A DNA stretch of 64,000 nt from Cecembia rubra (GTDB lineage Bacteria > Bacteroidota > Bacteroidia > Cytophagales > Cyclobacteriaceae), in NCBI RefSeq assembly GCF_003014575.1, contig NZ_PYGF01000007.1, positions 62,001 to 126,000 on the forward strand. The letters run 5' to 3'. The notes under the pieces are model-generated. The model did not search any database, was not told where the DNA came from, and worked only from the letters and a program-made list of their open reading frames with translations. The translations under genes and the position numbers were made by a program. Shown here piece by piece: positions 54,643 to 63,104 of the stretch. Position 1 is the stretch's first letter. Every line of letters begins with the position of its first letter.

Positions 54643-55986
54643 TTAATTTGATTTTGATAGTGATAATCCTCTTTTCGTTTCGTCAAAATTCCCCTTGTCA
54701 TAAGTTAAATTACCATTTACAAATGTATGGGTCACTTTGGTTTGAAAAGTTGTTCCTTCTAATGGTGACCAACCGCATTTAGATAAAATGTTATTCTTGT
54801 CAACTGTCCAGCTTGAATTTAAGTCAACAATAGTGAGGTCTGCATAGTAACCTTCTCGTATGAAACCTCGGTTTTCAATGCCGTAAAGTATCGCTGGATT
54901 ATGACACATTTTTTCGGCAATTTTTTCCAATGATATTAGTCCTTGTTTGAAAAACTCTAACATAATATTCAATGAATGCTGAATTATCGGTGCACCCGAC
55001 ATTGATTGAAAATATGATTTTTGTTTTTCGTCTAATGTATGGGGTGCGTGGTCTGTAGTTACGATGTCTATTCTATCGTCTAACAAAGCTTTTAAAAGTC
55101 CTTTTTTGTCCTTTTCAGTTTTTATCGCTGGGTTCCATTTTATTAAAGTTCCCAAACGCTTGTAGTCTTTGTCAGAAAACCACAAATGATGAACCGAAAC
55201 TTCGGTTGTTACATTTTTCTCTTTTAGAGGAATGTCATTTCTAAATAAATGTGTTTCTGCTTCAGTCGTCAGGTGCAGAATGTGAAGTCGAGCTTTAAGT
55301 TTGTTAGCTATGTCAATTGCTCTTTTGGTTGCTTCATAACAAGCTTTTTCGCTTCTAATAATTGGATGAAATTCAATAGGCACATTTTCTCCATATTTTT
55401 CACGATATATGTTTTCGTTCTCTTCAACTATTTGTTCTTTTTCAGAATGAATGGCAATAATGGATTTGCAGTTCGCAAACAGTTTTTCCATTGTTTCTGG
55501 ATTATCAGCAAGTAGGTTGCCTTTTTTTGTAAAGTAAAGTCCGTCATCTGAAACGCCTAACAGTTTTGATGTCTCGAGCTTAATTATTTCATCAAGGTTG
55601 TCTCCATTTACACCTAAAAGGAAGCCAAAATTGGCCAAAGATTTTTTAGATGCTATTTGATATTTTTCATTTAAGATGTCAATGGTTAATACATTCGGTA
55701 ACGTATTTGGCATATCAATAAATGAAGTCACGCCACCAGCAATAGCGGCTTTACTTTCTGTGTAAAGGTCGCCTTTGTGTGTTAGTCCAGGCTCACGAAA
55801 ATGAACTTGTCCGTCTATAATACCTGGAAATAAATACTTGCCTGTCCCGTCAACTATTTTTACATTTTTGTGGTCGATTAGTTGTCCGATTGAATGAATT
55901 AAACCATTCTCAATAAATAGGTCAGCAACGGTTATTTGTCCCTCATTTACTATGCTTATATTTTTGATTAGAGTTTTTTCTGTCAT
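54643..55986 (-). CDS. pyrC: Dihydroorotase carried on a cassette
   Basis: 447 residues from the ATG at 55986 (MTEKTLIKNISIVNEG); the longer frame enters site 12. Class I dihydroorotase/amidohydrolase: PGIIDGQVHFREPGLTHKG (zinc His residues), IHSEKE, LHILHLTTEAETH, and VTTDHAPHTLDEKQ with the catalytic Asp. It makes dihydroorotate in pyrimidine synthesis. Housekeeping pyrC should be elsewhere in the genome, so this is probably an extra or repurposed amidohydrolase. Confidence 0.9.
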   Translation of the reverse strand: MTEKTLIKNISIVNEGQITVADLFIENGLIHSIGQLIDHKNVKIVDGTGKYLFPGIIDGQVHFREPGLTHKGDLYTESKAAIAGGVTSFIDMPNTLPNVLTIDILNEKYQIASKKSLANFGFLLGVNGDNLDEIIKLETSKLLGVSDDGLYFTKKGNLLADNPETMEKLFANCKSIIAIHSEKEQIVEENENIYREKYGENVPIEFHPIIRSEKACYEATKRAIDIANKLKARLHILHLTTEAETHLFRNDIPLKEKNVTTEVSVHHLWFSDKDYKRLGTLIKWNPAIKTEKDKKGLLKALLDDRIDIVTTDHAPHTLDEKQKSYFQSMSGAPIIQHSLNIMLEFFKQGLISLEKIAEKMCHNPAILYGIENRGFIREGYYADLTIVDLNSSWTVDKNNILSKCGWSPLEGTTFQTKVTHTFVNGNLTYDKGNFDETKRGLSLSKSN

Positions 55987-56020
55987 TGTAAATTGTCTGT
56001 CTGTTTCGGGTCTTGCCATT

Positions 56021-56158
56021 GCCGATAACGGTTCTCAGCTATACGCAGGCAGGGATTTTTACCACTAAACTACCTACGAAGAACTGAACTTTAATTTTAC
56101 TACTTTCCTGTCCTACGAAGCACGAAACCCCTGCTTGCGTATAGGTGATGTTATCGCT
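56021..56158 (-). repeat. attC-like site 12
   Basis: Arms AGCTATACGCAGGCAGGG / CCCCTGCTTGCGTATAG. Left end GCCGATAACG (pairs with site 11 right), right end TGTTATCGCT (pairs with site 13 left). Confidence 0.93.
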
Positions 56159-56303
56159 TCGGTGTTCTTTTTCGTCCGCTGATTTGTCGGTCGTTTTGGT
56201 CGTGCGGTTGGGCAGACACACTCTTTGCCAAGTTTTGGTTTGCGTGTCGGCTGGTGCGACTTGGCAATGTGTGTGGCTGTGAAGCGTTGGCATCTTTGTC
56301 AGT

Positions 56304-56444
56304 TTATTTTTTCGGTGGTGTCCGTTTATGTGGTTCAACTGGAACTGTCTTTGGTCCTGGTTTTGGTGCATCAGGATTTTTTCTTGGTGTGGGTGATGGT
56401 GTTGACCTTTTGTGAGGTTTAACCGGAACTGTCTTGGTTGCCAT
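56304..56444 (-). CDS. 46-residue basic Pro/Lys-rich protein with internal repeat
   Basis: A short frame just downstream of the membrane-protein gene: it starts MATKTVPVKPHKRSTPSP and ends KTVPVEPHKRTPPKK. The segment KTVPV(K/E)PHKR occurs twice in 46 residues, and net charge is strongly positive. The repeat at protein level, the ATG 5 bases after the preceding stop, and the position inside the restriction cassette suggest a real gene; function unknown. Confidence 0.55.
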   Translation of the reverse strand: MATKTVPVKPHKRSTPSPTPRKNPDAPKPGPKTVPVEPHKRTPPKK

Positions 56445-56448
56445 AATT

Positions 56449-57315
56449 TTAAATTTTAGATTGTTTACTGATACTGTTAATGTAAGATTTTAAGTCTGTG
56501 TCGTCATAAAAAACTCTTTTCTCAAAGTTCTTTTTAATTCTTAAAAGTTTATCAAGGTTGATGTTTGCAATTCTTAATATTAGCTTCTTCGTTTCTTTTA
56601 CTTTGTCTTTCTTGATGGTCATAAAGTCAAGATGAATGAAATAGCTTTCGTATGTGCTGTATAATGCCAAGAAGTAAACAAATGGTATGAATAAAATTGT
56701 GATTGTGCTTGGTAAAAGGAATGAAACAAGATTTTGAAAAGTTAAAACAGCATCAAAGTTTATAACGGTTTTATAGAGTGAATAGGAGAATATTGAAAGT
56801 CCTGCTATTGCGATAATATTTTGCAAAAACTTTGAAACAACTTTATGCTTTTCGTCCATTTCTGCAACTGCTTGTGTTAAGGCTAAAAAAACTAATACTG
56901 GCAAAATGATTATTTCGGTAAACAGACTGAAACTATAAAGGTTAACTACAAATTCAAGGACAATTGTCCATTTGATTGCTGAAAGGAAAATACCTTTAAA
57001 ATATGAGTTGCTTTTAGCATCATTGATTTTGAAAACTAAGATTAAACCAACTGTAAAAAGCCAAAATAAAACATCTTTTAAATTGGAGTTTTGCCAAACT
57101 TCAAGATTTTTAAAGAGAATAATTATCCCGAACAAGTAAGCTCCGATTAAAGAAAAAATAATCAAAAACAAACGCTTTGTAAGGATTTGAATTATTGGAA
57201 AAAGTGATTTTCTGAGTTTAGAAAGCAATACAGCCAAAACAATTACAGCAATCCAAAGCAGAAGTGCTATTTCTCTGTTGTTGAATATCGCTTGTATATC
57301 AGCCCAAAAATTCAT
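56449..57315 (-). CDS. Polytopic membrane protein in the restriction cassette
   Basis: 288 residues with about seven hydrophobic segments between 15 and 220, then a basic cytoplasmic tail (FMTIKKDKVKETKKLILRIANINLDKLLRIKKNFEKR). No family recognised. It follows the large nuclease-helicase-methylase gene by 21 bases on the same strand, so it is probably co-expressed. It could be a membrane effector or a passenger; nothing in the sequence decides. Confidence 0.82.
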   Translation of the reverse strand: MNFWADIQAIFNNREIALLLWIAVIVLAVLLSKLRKSLFPIIQILTKRLFLIIFSLIGAYLFGIIILFKNLEVWQNSNLKDVLFWLFTVGLILVFKINDAKSNSYFKGIFLSAIKWTIVLEFVVNLYSFSLFTEIIILPVLVFLALTQAVAEMDEKHKVVSKFLQNIIAIAGLSIFSYSLYKTVINFDAVLTFQNLVSFLLPSTITILFIPFVYFLALYSTYESYFIHLDFMTIKKDKVKETKKLILRIANINLDKLLRIKKNFEKRVFYDDTDLKSYINSISKQSKI

Positions 57316-57336
57316 TGTTTATTTTCCCTTAATTTA

Positions 57337-60300
57337 CTAAGCCATTGATTTTATCATACTTTCGATAAACTCAATTTCCTCCTTTGTTAATTTATACTTT
57401 GTGTACAATTGATTGTCAATTTCAACTGTCGATTTACTCCAGTCTATATCTGAATTATCAGTGAAGTTTTGAGTAGGCACAAAACGGAAAGTTTTAGAAG
57501 TCGCATCTTGACTTGCTTTTCCTAGACTGTGTTGAAATCTTGCAAATTTTGTAGTTAAGTATTTGCAAAGGTTTGTTGCAGATGATTGATTTAACTCTAG
57601 GTCAACACCAATTACTAAATAGGATTCCGTACAAATTGTATTTGGAACACCAACAAATGAATTAAGATTATCGTCATTTAATTCTGTTCCAATATTATTT
57701 GCTCTCGGAGTATAAACTTTGAATCTGTCTATCCATTCAGTATTTTTAGAAATCTCATCTCGTTCTATGTATCCAACTTGCTTACCTTTTCCATAACAAA
57801 TAACAGGATTGGTTAATCCATTTTTTGATTCACGGAATTTTTCATCTTTGGTAAAATAACCTCTAAAGCCAAAAGGTCTTAATGATGAAATATGAGATTC
57901 AAAGGATTCAAAATCTTTATGAGAATTGATTTTATTAATCATTTCAATGCCAATACTATGACGAATTAGAATATCAGAATCTTCTGTTTTCAAGCTACGA
58001 TTGTTCATTTTTGGAATTAAATCATCCCTGTAAGTAAAGACTTTTGTTAATTCTTTTGTGTTATCATAAGCTTTGTCCCAAAGGAAATAACAGATGCCTC
58101 CTCTCAGGTTTATGTTTTGAAAGATTAATTCTGGTTTCAGGAAATCGTGTAGTTCCGAAATGTGAGTATCATTCAGCATTTGGTCTCTAAATTCATTTAA
58201 ACCTCGTCCTCCTGCAAACCATCTTGTAGGCATAATCATAGCAATATTGCTTGGGCTTAATTGCTTTGCTACATCTACAAAGAGATTGTAAATTGGTTTG
58301 GCACTTGCTTGAGCACCACCGTCACTTTGCTGATAAGGCGGATTGCCTACTATTACATTGAACTTCATTTTCTTGTTGTTTATTTTAATGGTTTCTTTTT
58401 CAATGAATTTGTTTTCACTGATTAAATCGTAAGAGGTGTAGTTCGTTTCAATTAGTTTTACATCTAATTCAAGCAACTTGTACACTTTTCTAGTAAACTC
58501 ATACGCAATTTTTGATGTTGGTATTGAGTAGAATTTGTTAGCTACTTCTTTGCCAAACTTTTTATATACGGCATATACAAACTCGCCTTGTTTGGAAGCA
58601 ATATCTAAAAGCATTGTATTCTTGTCAATGGCTTTGGCTGGCAAACCGTTTATGATTTTGTCGGTAACAAATTCGGGGGTTACAATTTCTGAATCTGACA
58701 AGCGACTAAATTTTTTCATTGCATTACTCGCTCTTTCTATTGGAGAAATTGCGGAATCATTGGCTAATGAATTAATGTTGTGAATTTTATAATCTAGTTC
58801 GCTTAAAATAAATGGGTTGATGTGCTTTTGAAACAAATCAAGTATGATGATTTCAAGGCTCAAATTTGAAGCTATTCGCAAATTATCAGCATTCCCTTTG
58901 ATGTGGTTAATGGTTTCTTGTAAAGATTTAACTCTTGAATCTGTCAAAAATGCAAAGAATAAAATCCTTGCATAATACATAGCAAATTGACCTTTGTAAT
59001 CATTTACTTCTTCATCATCTTTTGATTTGGATTTTGCATTTTCTTCATTTTCGTCCTCATCATTATCGGAAGTATCATCTATATCAATTTCGTCTCCTTC
59101 GCCTTTTGCTGGTGGAATTTCTAATCCTTGACGAGAACCAATTTTTCCTTGTCTTTCAATTTCAGCTTTGATTGCTTCAATATGCAATAAAGAATAATCA
59201 ATTGAAATAGTTGTAGCTTCATCAAATACACTTCTACTACTTGAATATTTACGAACAGCATCCAAAATATCAGATGGCTCTATCTGTACAATTTTATTGT
59301 TATGCAAAACAATTATAGGGGATATTTCAAGTTCTTTTCGGATTCTGTCCTCTAACTTGCTGTTTCCGTTAGATTCAGTATTTACATTGTAAATCTGTGA
59401 TTTATGTTCCTGCATTTGGAACATTCTATTTGGGTTAAAGTCAACCAACAAAGTTTGTGGTTTCATATTGAATTTGACCACATCACCATTCGGCTCTTTG
59501 AATATTTTTATGAACTGATTTTGTAAACGAAAAATTGCCTGATCATATTCTTGTGGTGAAGTTGTATCTTTTAGGTACAGCATAGTGTCCCATTCAGGAA
59601 CGGTACTACCTGTAAGCATTCTGTTTACTGTCAATGTGATTGTTTTTACATTCTCACTTTCACATTTTTTAATTTTGGCTTGAACTGCTTGTGTGTCTTT
59701 GAAGTTTTTTTCGTTCTCAACTCCAGAGATATTTATGATTTCGTAATTGCTAAGATGTTTAAACTTGTTGTTATTGATTAATTCCTCCAATGCGTCACAA
59801 GATGCTCTGTAAGGCAAAACACAAACGATATGACGGCACATTTTGCCGTCTTTCAGTTTGTCGTAGTCCAAGAAACTCAATAAATTTTCATCTGTTTCTG
59901 AACCGTCTATAACTTTTAGCAAGTCAAGAATTTCCTTTTCGTACTTGAATTTTTTATGTAGTTTATTTTCCTTGTCTATGGTTATTGATTGTGGTCTGAA
60001 AAGTTCTGAAAAAGCATAGGTTACACCTTTCTTTTTCATTTCTTCCATTTTTTTACGGGAAGATTCATTGGGATTAAATGCAAAACGAATCATTTGGGGA
60101 AAGCCATAATAAGGATTATCCCATTCTTTGATTTCATCTTTATTTAGATTTTCTAAATCCCATTTTTCTTGGTCTTCTGCAATGTTTGTGAATTGATAGA
60201 ATGCAATAATATCATCATTCGTGAACTCGCTATTCATCAAAATACGATAAGGAGTTCCAGAAAGATGAATGCGAATTTTTGCATTAAAAACTTTATTGGT

Positions 60301-61293
60301 AATTTCTAAATCGTCTAAAGTATTGTCATTGAGCTTTAATTCGCTTTTTATTTCTTTAGCACTTAAATTTTCCTCTTTTAAGACTTTTCCATATTCAGTT
60401 GCTCTTGCTCCAAAATGTGTTTCGTCAATAAGCAATAAGTCAATTTGATTTTCAAATATTTCTTTATGTTTTGATTTTATTTCGTCTCCTTGCAAGTCTT
60501 GTAAGGTCAGAAATAAAACGATTTTTTCTTTTGCCTTTTGTTTTTCGGCAATAATCGTATCGCTTGTTAGGAGAGAAGTACTATCTAAAAAACAATAGCC
60601 ATCAAATTTAATATGGCTTTCAACCGTTTTTTTCCATTCTTCTTTTACATCAGCTTTTGCAGAAACTACAACCACAAGTTTAGCTCCCATTTCAACAGCA
60701 CAACACATTGAGGTAAATGATTTGCCAAAACGCATTACTGCATACATCAACAAATTGGCTCTGCCTTTATTTAAAGCTTTTCGAAAATTATCTACTGTTT
60801 TTTGTTGATTGGGTCTTAGTGGATATTCTTCTATTCTTGTGTACGTATGTGTAATTGGAATATGACTTTCGTCAAAGCGATAATATTGATATTTTGATTC
60901 GTTGTTTTGATGTCCGCTTTTTATGTCTTCTATCGCTTCTTTTAGGTCTTCCTCTGTTGCGTTTTCAAAAAACTCATTTGAGTAGTATGGGATTCCTTTT
61001 AAAGCGTTAGGCTTTAATCGGCTTCTTTTTAATTCGTTTTCAAGAAAAAAATGAACTGCATAATCTCTGAAAAAAGTTTCGTCATCAACTTTTGCAACAT
61101 CTCCAAATTTCTTTTCAAGGTTAGGGAAGTATTTACGCCATTCATTCAATCGCATTTCAATTGGTCGGTAGGTATCGCCAACTTTTAGATAATTCGGTAT
61201 TGTTTCGGTTGTAAAAGCATAAATTTGGGGCTCTACTCTTCCAATGATTAAGTCATCAAGTATATCTACATTTATATTGTTTGTTTCTGGCAT
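57337..61293 (-). CDS. GIY-YIG nuclease - SF2 helicase - adenine methyltransferase fusion (restriction enzyme)
   Basis: 1318 residues. Residues about 22-122 look like a T5orf172-type GIY-YIG nuclease: QIYAFTTETIPNYLKVGDTYR, EMRLNEW, FFLENELKRSR and YYSNEFFENATEEDL. Next a helicase: MRFGKS as a variant Walker A (near 187-192), DETH (290-293), LSGTPYR (345-347) and a QxxxRxQ-type motif VI (YDQAIFRLQNQF). After an acidic linker (DDTSDNDEDENEENAKSKS) comes an Eco57I-like methyltransferase: VTPEFVTDKII, LLDIASKQGEF (SAM site), VGNPPYQQ (984-987) and a C-terminal recognition region. One chain could thus recognise, methylate, translocate and cut DNA. It ends the restriction part of a 6.5-kb cassette. 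Confidence 0.88.
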   Translation of the reverse strand: MPETNNINVDILDDLIIGRVEPQIYAFTTETIPNYLKVGDTYRPIEMRLNEWRKYFPNLEKKFGDVAKVDDETFFRDYAVHFFLENELKRSRLKPNALKGIPYYSNEFFENATEEDLKEAIEDIKSGHQNNESKYQYYRFDESHIPITHTYTRIEEYPLRPNQQKTVDNFRKALNKGRANLLMYAVMRFGKSFTSMCCAVEMGAKLVVVVSAKADVKEEWKKTVESHIKFDGYCFLDSTSLLTSDTIIAEKQKAKEKIVLFLTLQDLQGDEIKSKHKEIFENQIDLLLIDETHFGARATEYGKVLKEENLSAKEIKSELKLNDNTLDDLEITNKVFNAKIRIHLSGTPYRILMNSEFTNDDIIAFYQFTNIAEDQEKWDLENLNKDEIKEWDNPYYGFPQMIRFAFNPNESSRKKMEEMKKKGVTYAFSELFRPQSITIDKENKLHKKFKYEKEILDLLKVIDGSETDENLLSFLDYDKLKDGKMCRHIVCVLPYRASCDALEELINNNKFKHLSNYEIINISGVENEKNFKDTQAVQAKIKKCESENVKTITLTVNRMLTGSTVPEWDTMLYLKDTTSPQEYDQAIFRLQNQFIKIFKEPNGDVVKFNMKPQTLLVDFNPNRMFQMQEHKSQIYNVNTESNGNSKLEDRIRKELEISPIIVLHNNKIVQIEPSDILDAVRKYSSSRSVFDEATTISIDYSLLHIEAIKAEIERQGKIGSRQGLEIPPAKGEGDEIDIDDTSDNDEDENEENAKSKSKDDEEVNDYKGQFAMYYARILFFAFLTDSRVKSLQETINHIKGNADNLRIASNLSLEIIILDLFQKHINPFILSELDYKIHNINSLANDSAISPIERASNAMKKFSRLSDSEIVTPEFVTDKIINGLPAKAIDKNTMLLDIASKQGEFVYAVYKKFGKEVANKFYSIPTSKIAYEFTRKVYKLLELDVKLIETNYTSYDLISENKFIEKETIKINNKKMKFNVIVGNPPYQQSDGGAQASAKPIYNLFVDVAKQLSPSNIAMIMPTRWFAGGRGLNEFRDQMLNDTHISELHDFLKPELIFQNINLRGGICYFLWDKAYDNTKELTKVFTYRDDLIPKMNNRSLKTEDSDILIRHSIGIEMINKINSHKDFESFESHISSLRPFGFRGYFTKDEKFRESKNGLTNPVICYGKGKQVGYIERDEISKNTEWIDRFKVYTPRANNIGTELNDDNLNSFVGVPNTICTESYLVIGVDLELNQSSATNLCKYLTTKFARFQHSLGKASQDATSKTFRFVPTQNFTDNSDIDWSKSTVEIDNQLYTKYKLTKEEIEFIESMIKSMA

Positions 61294-61296
61294 AGT

Positions 61297-62277
61297 TTAC
61301 TTTTCTAAAAGAGATATAAATTTTATCGGCTTTTCTATATCCCAATCCATAATGTTGCAATAAATGCCATTGTGTGATTTTATATTTTGAGTTTCACAAC
61401 CTTTGCATTTCTTTATTTCTGTTCTAGTTTCAAAAAAATCTGGAATTTCTATTGTTTCATCTTTACAACTGTTCGGAATAACACCTTTTAGACCGTCCAT
61501 TTGCCAAATATTCCAAGAAATAATTTGTGCAATATTTTGAATGGTCTCAAGTGATGGTTCAGTCTCAAATTTATGTGTAAAGTTTTCAATGAATGTTATT
61601 AGTAATGCTTCACGAGCCAAAAGCAAACTATCTCCTTGCCATTCAAAACCGTATGTGTTTTTATATGCGGTTTCAACCGCTTTTAACCATTCATTTATTG
61701 AGTCCAAATTTTCATTTACCACTCTTAATTTTCTGTCTAAAATCCCGATTCTGTTCTCGATTTTAATAAACTCTCCTGTTGTCGTGTCATATCTGCTAAC
61801 AAGATAAGGTGCTTCTCCGCAAGAAATCTCTAGACGTGTATCACGAACATAGTCTTGCCAAGTTTTACCTTTTGGAAAAACTATTTTTTCTTTTGTTGTT
61901 TCCCAAGATTTAGTTCCATTCTTCAACAAGATTTCTTTATTGAAAACATCATCTTTTCCAAACCAAGAATTGTCAACTAAGTTATTTTGTGCGTTACATA
62001 TCCAAGAAGGCGTAAAAACTTCTGCCATTTCTTTGGAGCGAGATAATTGTAGAATTTTGTCTTTATGAACCCTAGGCATTATTACATTGCCTTTTTCTCC
62101 TGTGATTAATTCAGGTAATATTTCAGAATTGAATCTGTATGAATCTCCGAAGTGTTCGTAATTGTCTGTCGCCCAAAAAATATTTTTTTGAGTGGTCTGG
62201 TCACGAAGTAGTATTCCGAGAATGTCAGGATACTTCTCGATTAACTCATTTTCTAATATGTCGATAACTACTTGCAC
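61297..62277 (-). CDS. Restriction-modification partner protein (methylase-like, no catalytic NPPY seen)
   Basis: 326 residues starting at a GTG (62277), overlapping the HTH gene by 10 bases and ending 3 bases before the large restriction gene. SKEMAEVFTPSWICNAQNNLVD resembles the FTP motif X at the start of gamma-class adenine methyltransferases, but no DPPY/NPPY motif follows. Further on are LEISCGEAPYLVSRYDTTTGEF and a C-terminal Cys pair (KKCKGCETQ ... YCNIMDWD). It may provide target recognition or assembly for the 1318-residue enzyme. Role inferred from order and overlap only. Confidence 0.75.
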   Translation of the reverse strand: MQVVIDILENELIEKYPDILGILLRDQTTQKNIFWATDNYEHFGDSYRFNSEILPELITGEKGNVIMPRVHKDKILQLSRSKEMAEVFTPSWICNAQNNLVDNSWFGKDDVFNKEILLKNGTKSWETTKEKIVFPKGKTWQDYVRDTRLEISCGEAPYLVSRYDTTTGEFIKIENRIGILDRKLRVVNENLDSINEWLKAVETAYKNTYGFEWQGDSLLLAREALLITFIENFTHKFETEPSLETIQNIAQIISWNIWQMDGLKGVIPNSCKDETIEIPDFFETRTEIKKCKGCETQNIKSHNGIYCNIMDWDIEKPIKFISLLEK

Positions 62278-62477
62278 TTGTATACTTCTTCGTTAGTTTT
62301 TAAAAGGTCTTTTACATCAATATTTAGAATGTTCGCTATTTCATAGAGTACTTCAAGTCTTGGTTGTTGTCGATTTTGCACGTAACCGTTTACCATATTG
62401 TAGCTTTTGCCTAGCTGTTCGGCTAACCAAGTTTGCTTAATTCCTTTTTCTTCAAGTACTTCTTTAATTCTGTTCAT
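62268..62477 (-). CDS. HTH controller protein of the restriction cassette
   Basis: 69 residues, almost wholly an XRE HTH domain: RIKEVLEEKGIKQTWLAEQLGKSYNMVNGYVQNRQQPRLEVLYEIANIL. First gene of the cassette operon; small HTH proteins in this position act as C-proteins that delay restriction until DNA is methylated. Overlaps the next gene, so expression is linked. Confidence 0.9.
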   Translation of the reverse strand: MNRIKEVLEEKGIKQTWLAEQLGKSYNMVNGYVQNRQQPRLEVLYEIANILNIDVKDLLKTNEEVYKCK

Positions 62478-62674
62478 TATTGTCTAAAGATGTCAAGTCA
62501 CAAATTTAGTTTTTATTTTTTAATATCTCGTTTTTCAAGATAAAAAATGTTTGAATAATTGTCTAGTTGTCCTGTCTGTGCGTTGGCAAAAAATGGCTCT
62601 TTTGGTTTTTTTAGCGTTGGCTTGAGTGTCGGAAAAAACCAAATGTGCCATTTGCGGGTCGGCTTTTTACACTG

Positions 62675-62810
62675 AGCGATAACGGTTTGCAGCTACAAGA
62701 AGTTGGCGATTTCGGAGCACAAAACTGTCAACCTACCACTCACTTTATTAGATGCACAAAGTTACAATTTACCACTGAACCGCCAATTTCTTGTAGGTGC
62801 TGTTAGTGGC
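62675..62810 (-). repeat. attC-like site 13
   Basis: Arms GCAGCTACAAGAAGTTGGCG / CGCCAATTTCTTGTAGGTGC. Left end AGCGATAACG pairs with site 12 right; right end TGTTAGTGGC should find its partner GCCACTAAC beyond the window. Confidence 0.93.
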
Positions 62811-63104
62811 TGCCCTTCTTTTTTCTGTGTCGTGTCATTAAGGATTGGTCTGTCGTGTGTGCGGTGGCTTGCACTCTCTTTTGCTTTTGCTCTTCCATCA
62901 AAAAAATAAAAATGAGCAAAAGCAAATGTGAGTGCAACTGGGTTGGCATTAATAGCAGGGTCTGTCGGGTGTGCAGTAGGTTGTCTCCAGAAGCTAATGA
63001 ACCCCTATCTCATTTCCTGCTTGCAAAGGAGGTGGATATTTATCAAGTCCGAAACTTTAGTCATATTACTCACTCGGTACAGCCGAGCGAGTGGGGGAAG
63101 ATTC
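62811..63104. other. Non-coding tail of cassette 13
   Basis: 294 bases between site 13 and the DUF5519 stop. A plus-strand frame exists (to 63115) but lacks family features. Holds the hairpin at 63068-63092; otherwise nothing supportable. Together with 62478-62674 (promoter side of the restriction operon) and site 13 it makes a 627-base gap between genes. Confidence 0.5.
63068..63092. repeat. Hairpin downstream of the DUF5519 gene
   Basis: ACTCACTCGG / CCGAGCGAGT pair in 9 of 10 positions with loop TACAG. No T-run follows on the minus strand, so it is not a clear terminator. Confidence 0.45.

Noticed and set aside
56039..56371. 110-codon minus-strand frame between the restriction cassette and site 12
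   Set aside because: It overlaps the attC-like site and, in another frame, the better supported 46-residue repeat protein; no domain seen.
41128..62810. Possibility that the palindromic sites are MITEs or REP elements
   Set aside because: They have no target-site duplications flanking each copy; instead, end boxes match across the intervening genes, which MITE insertion would not produce.
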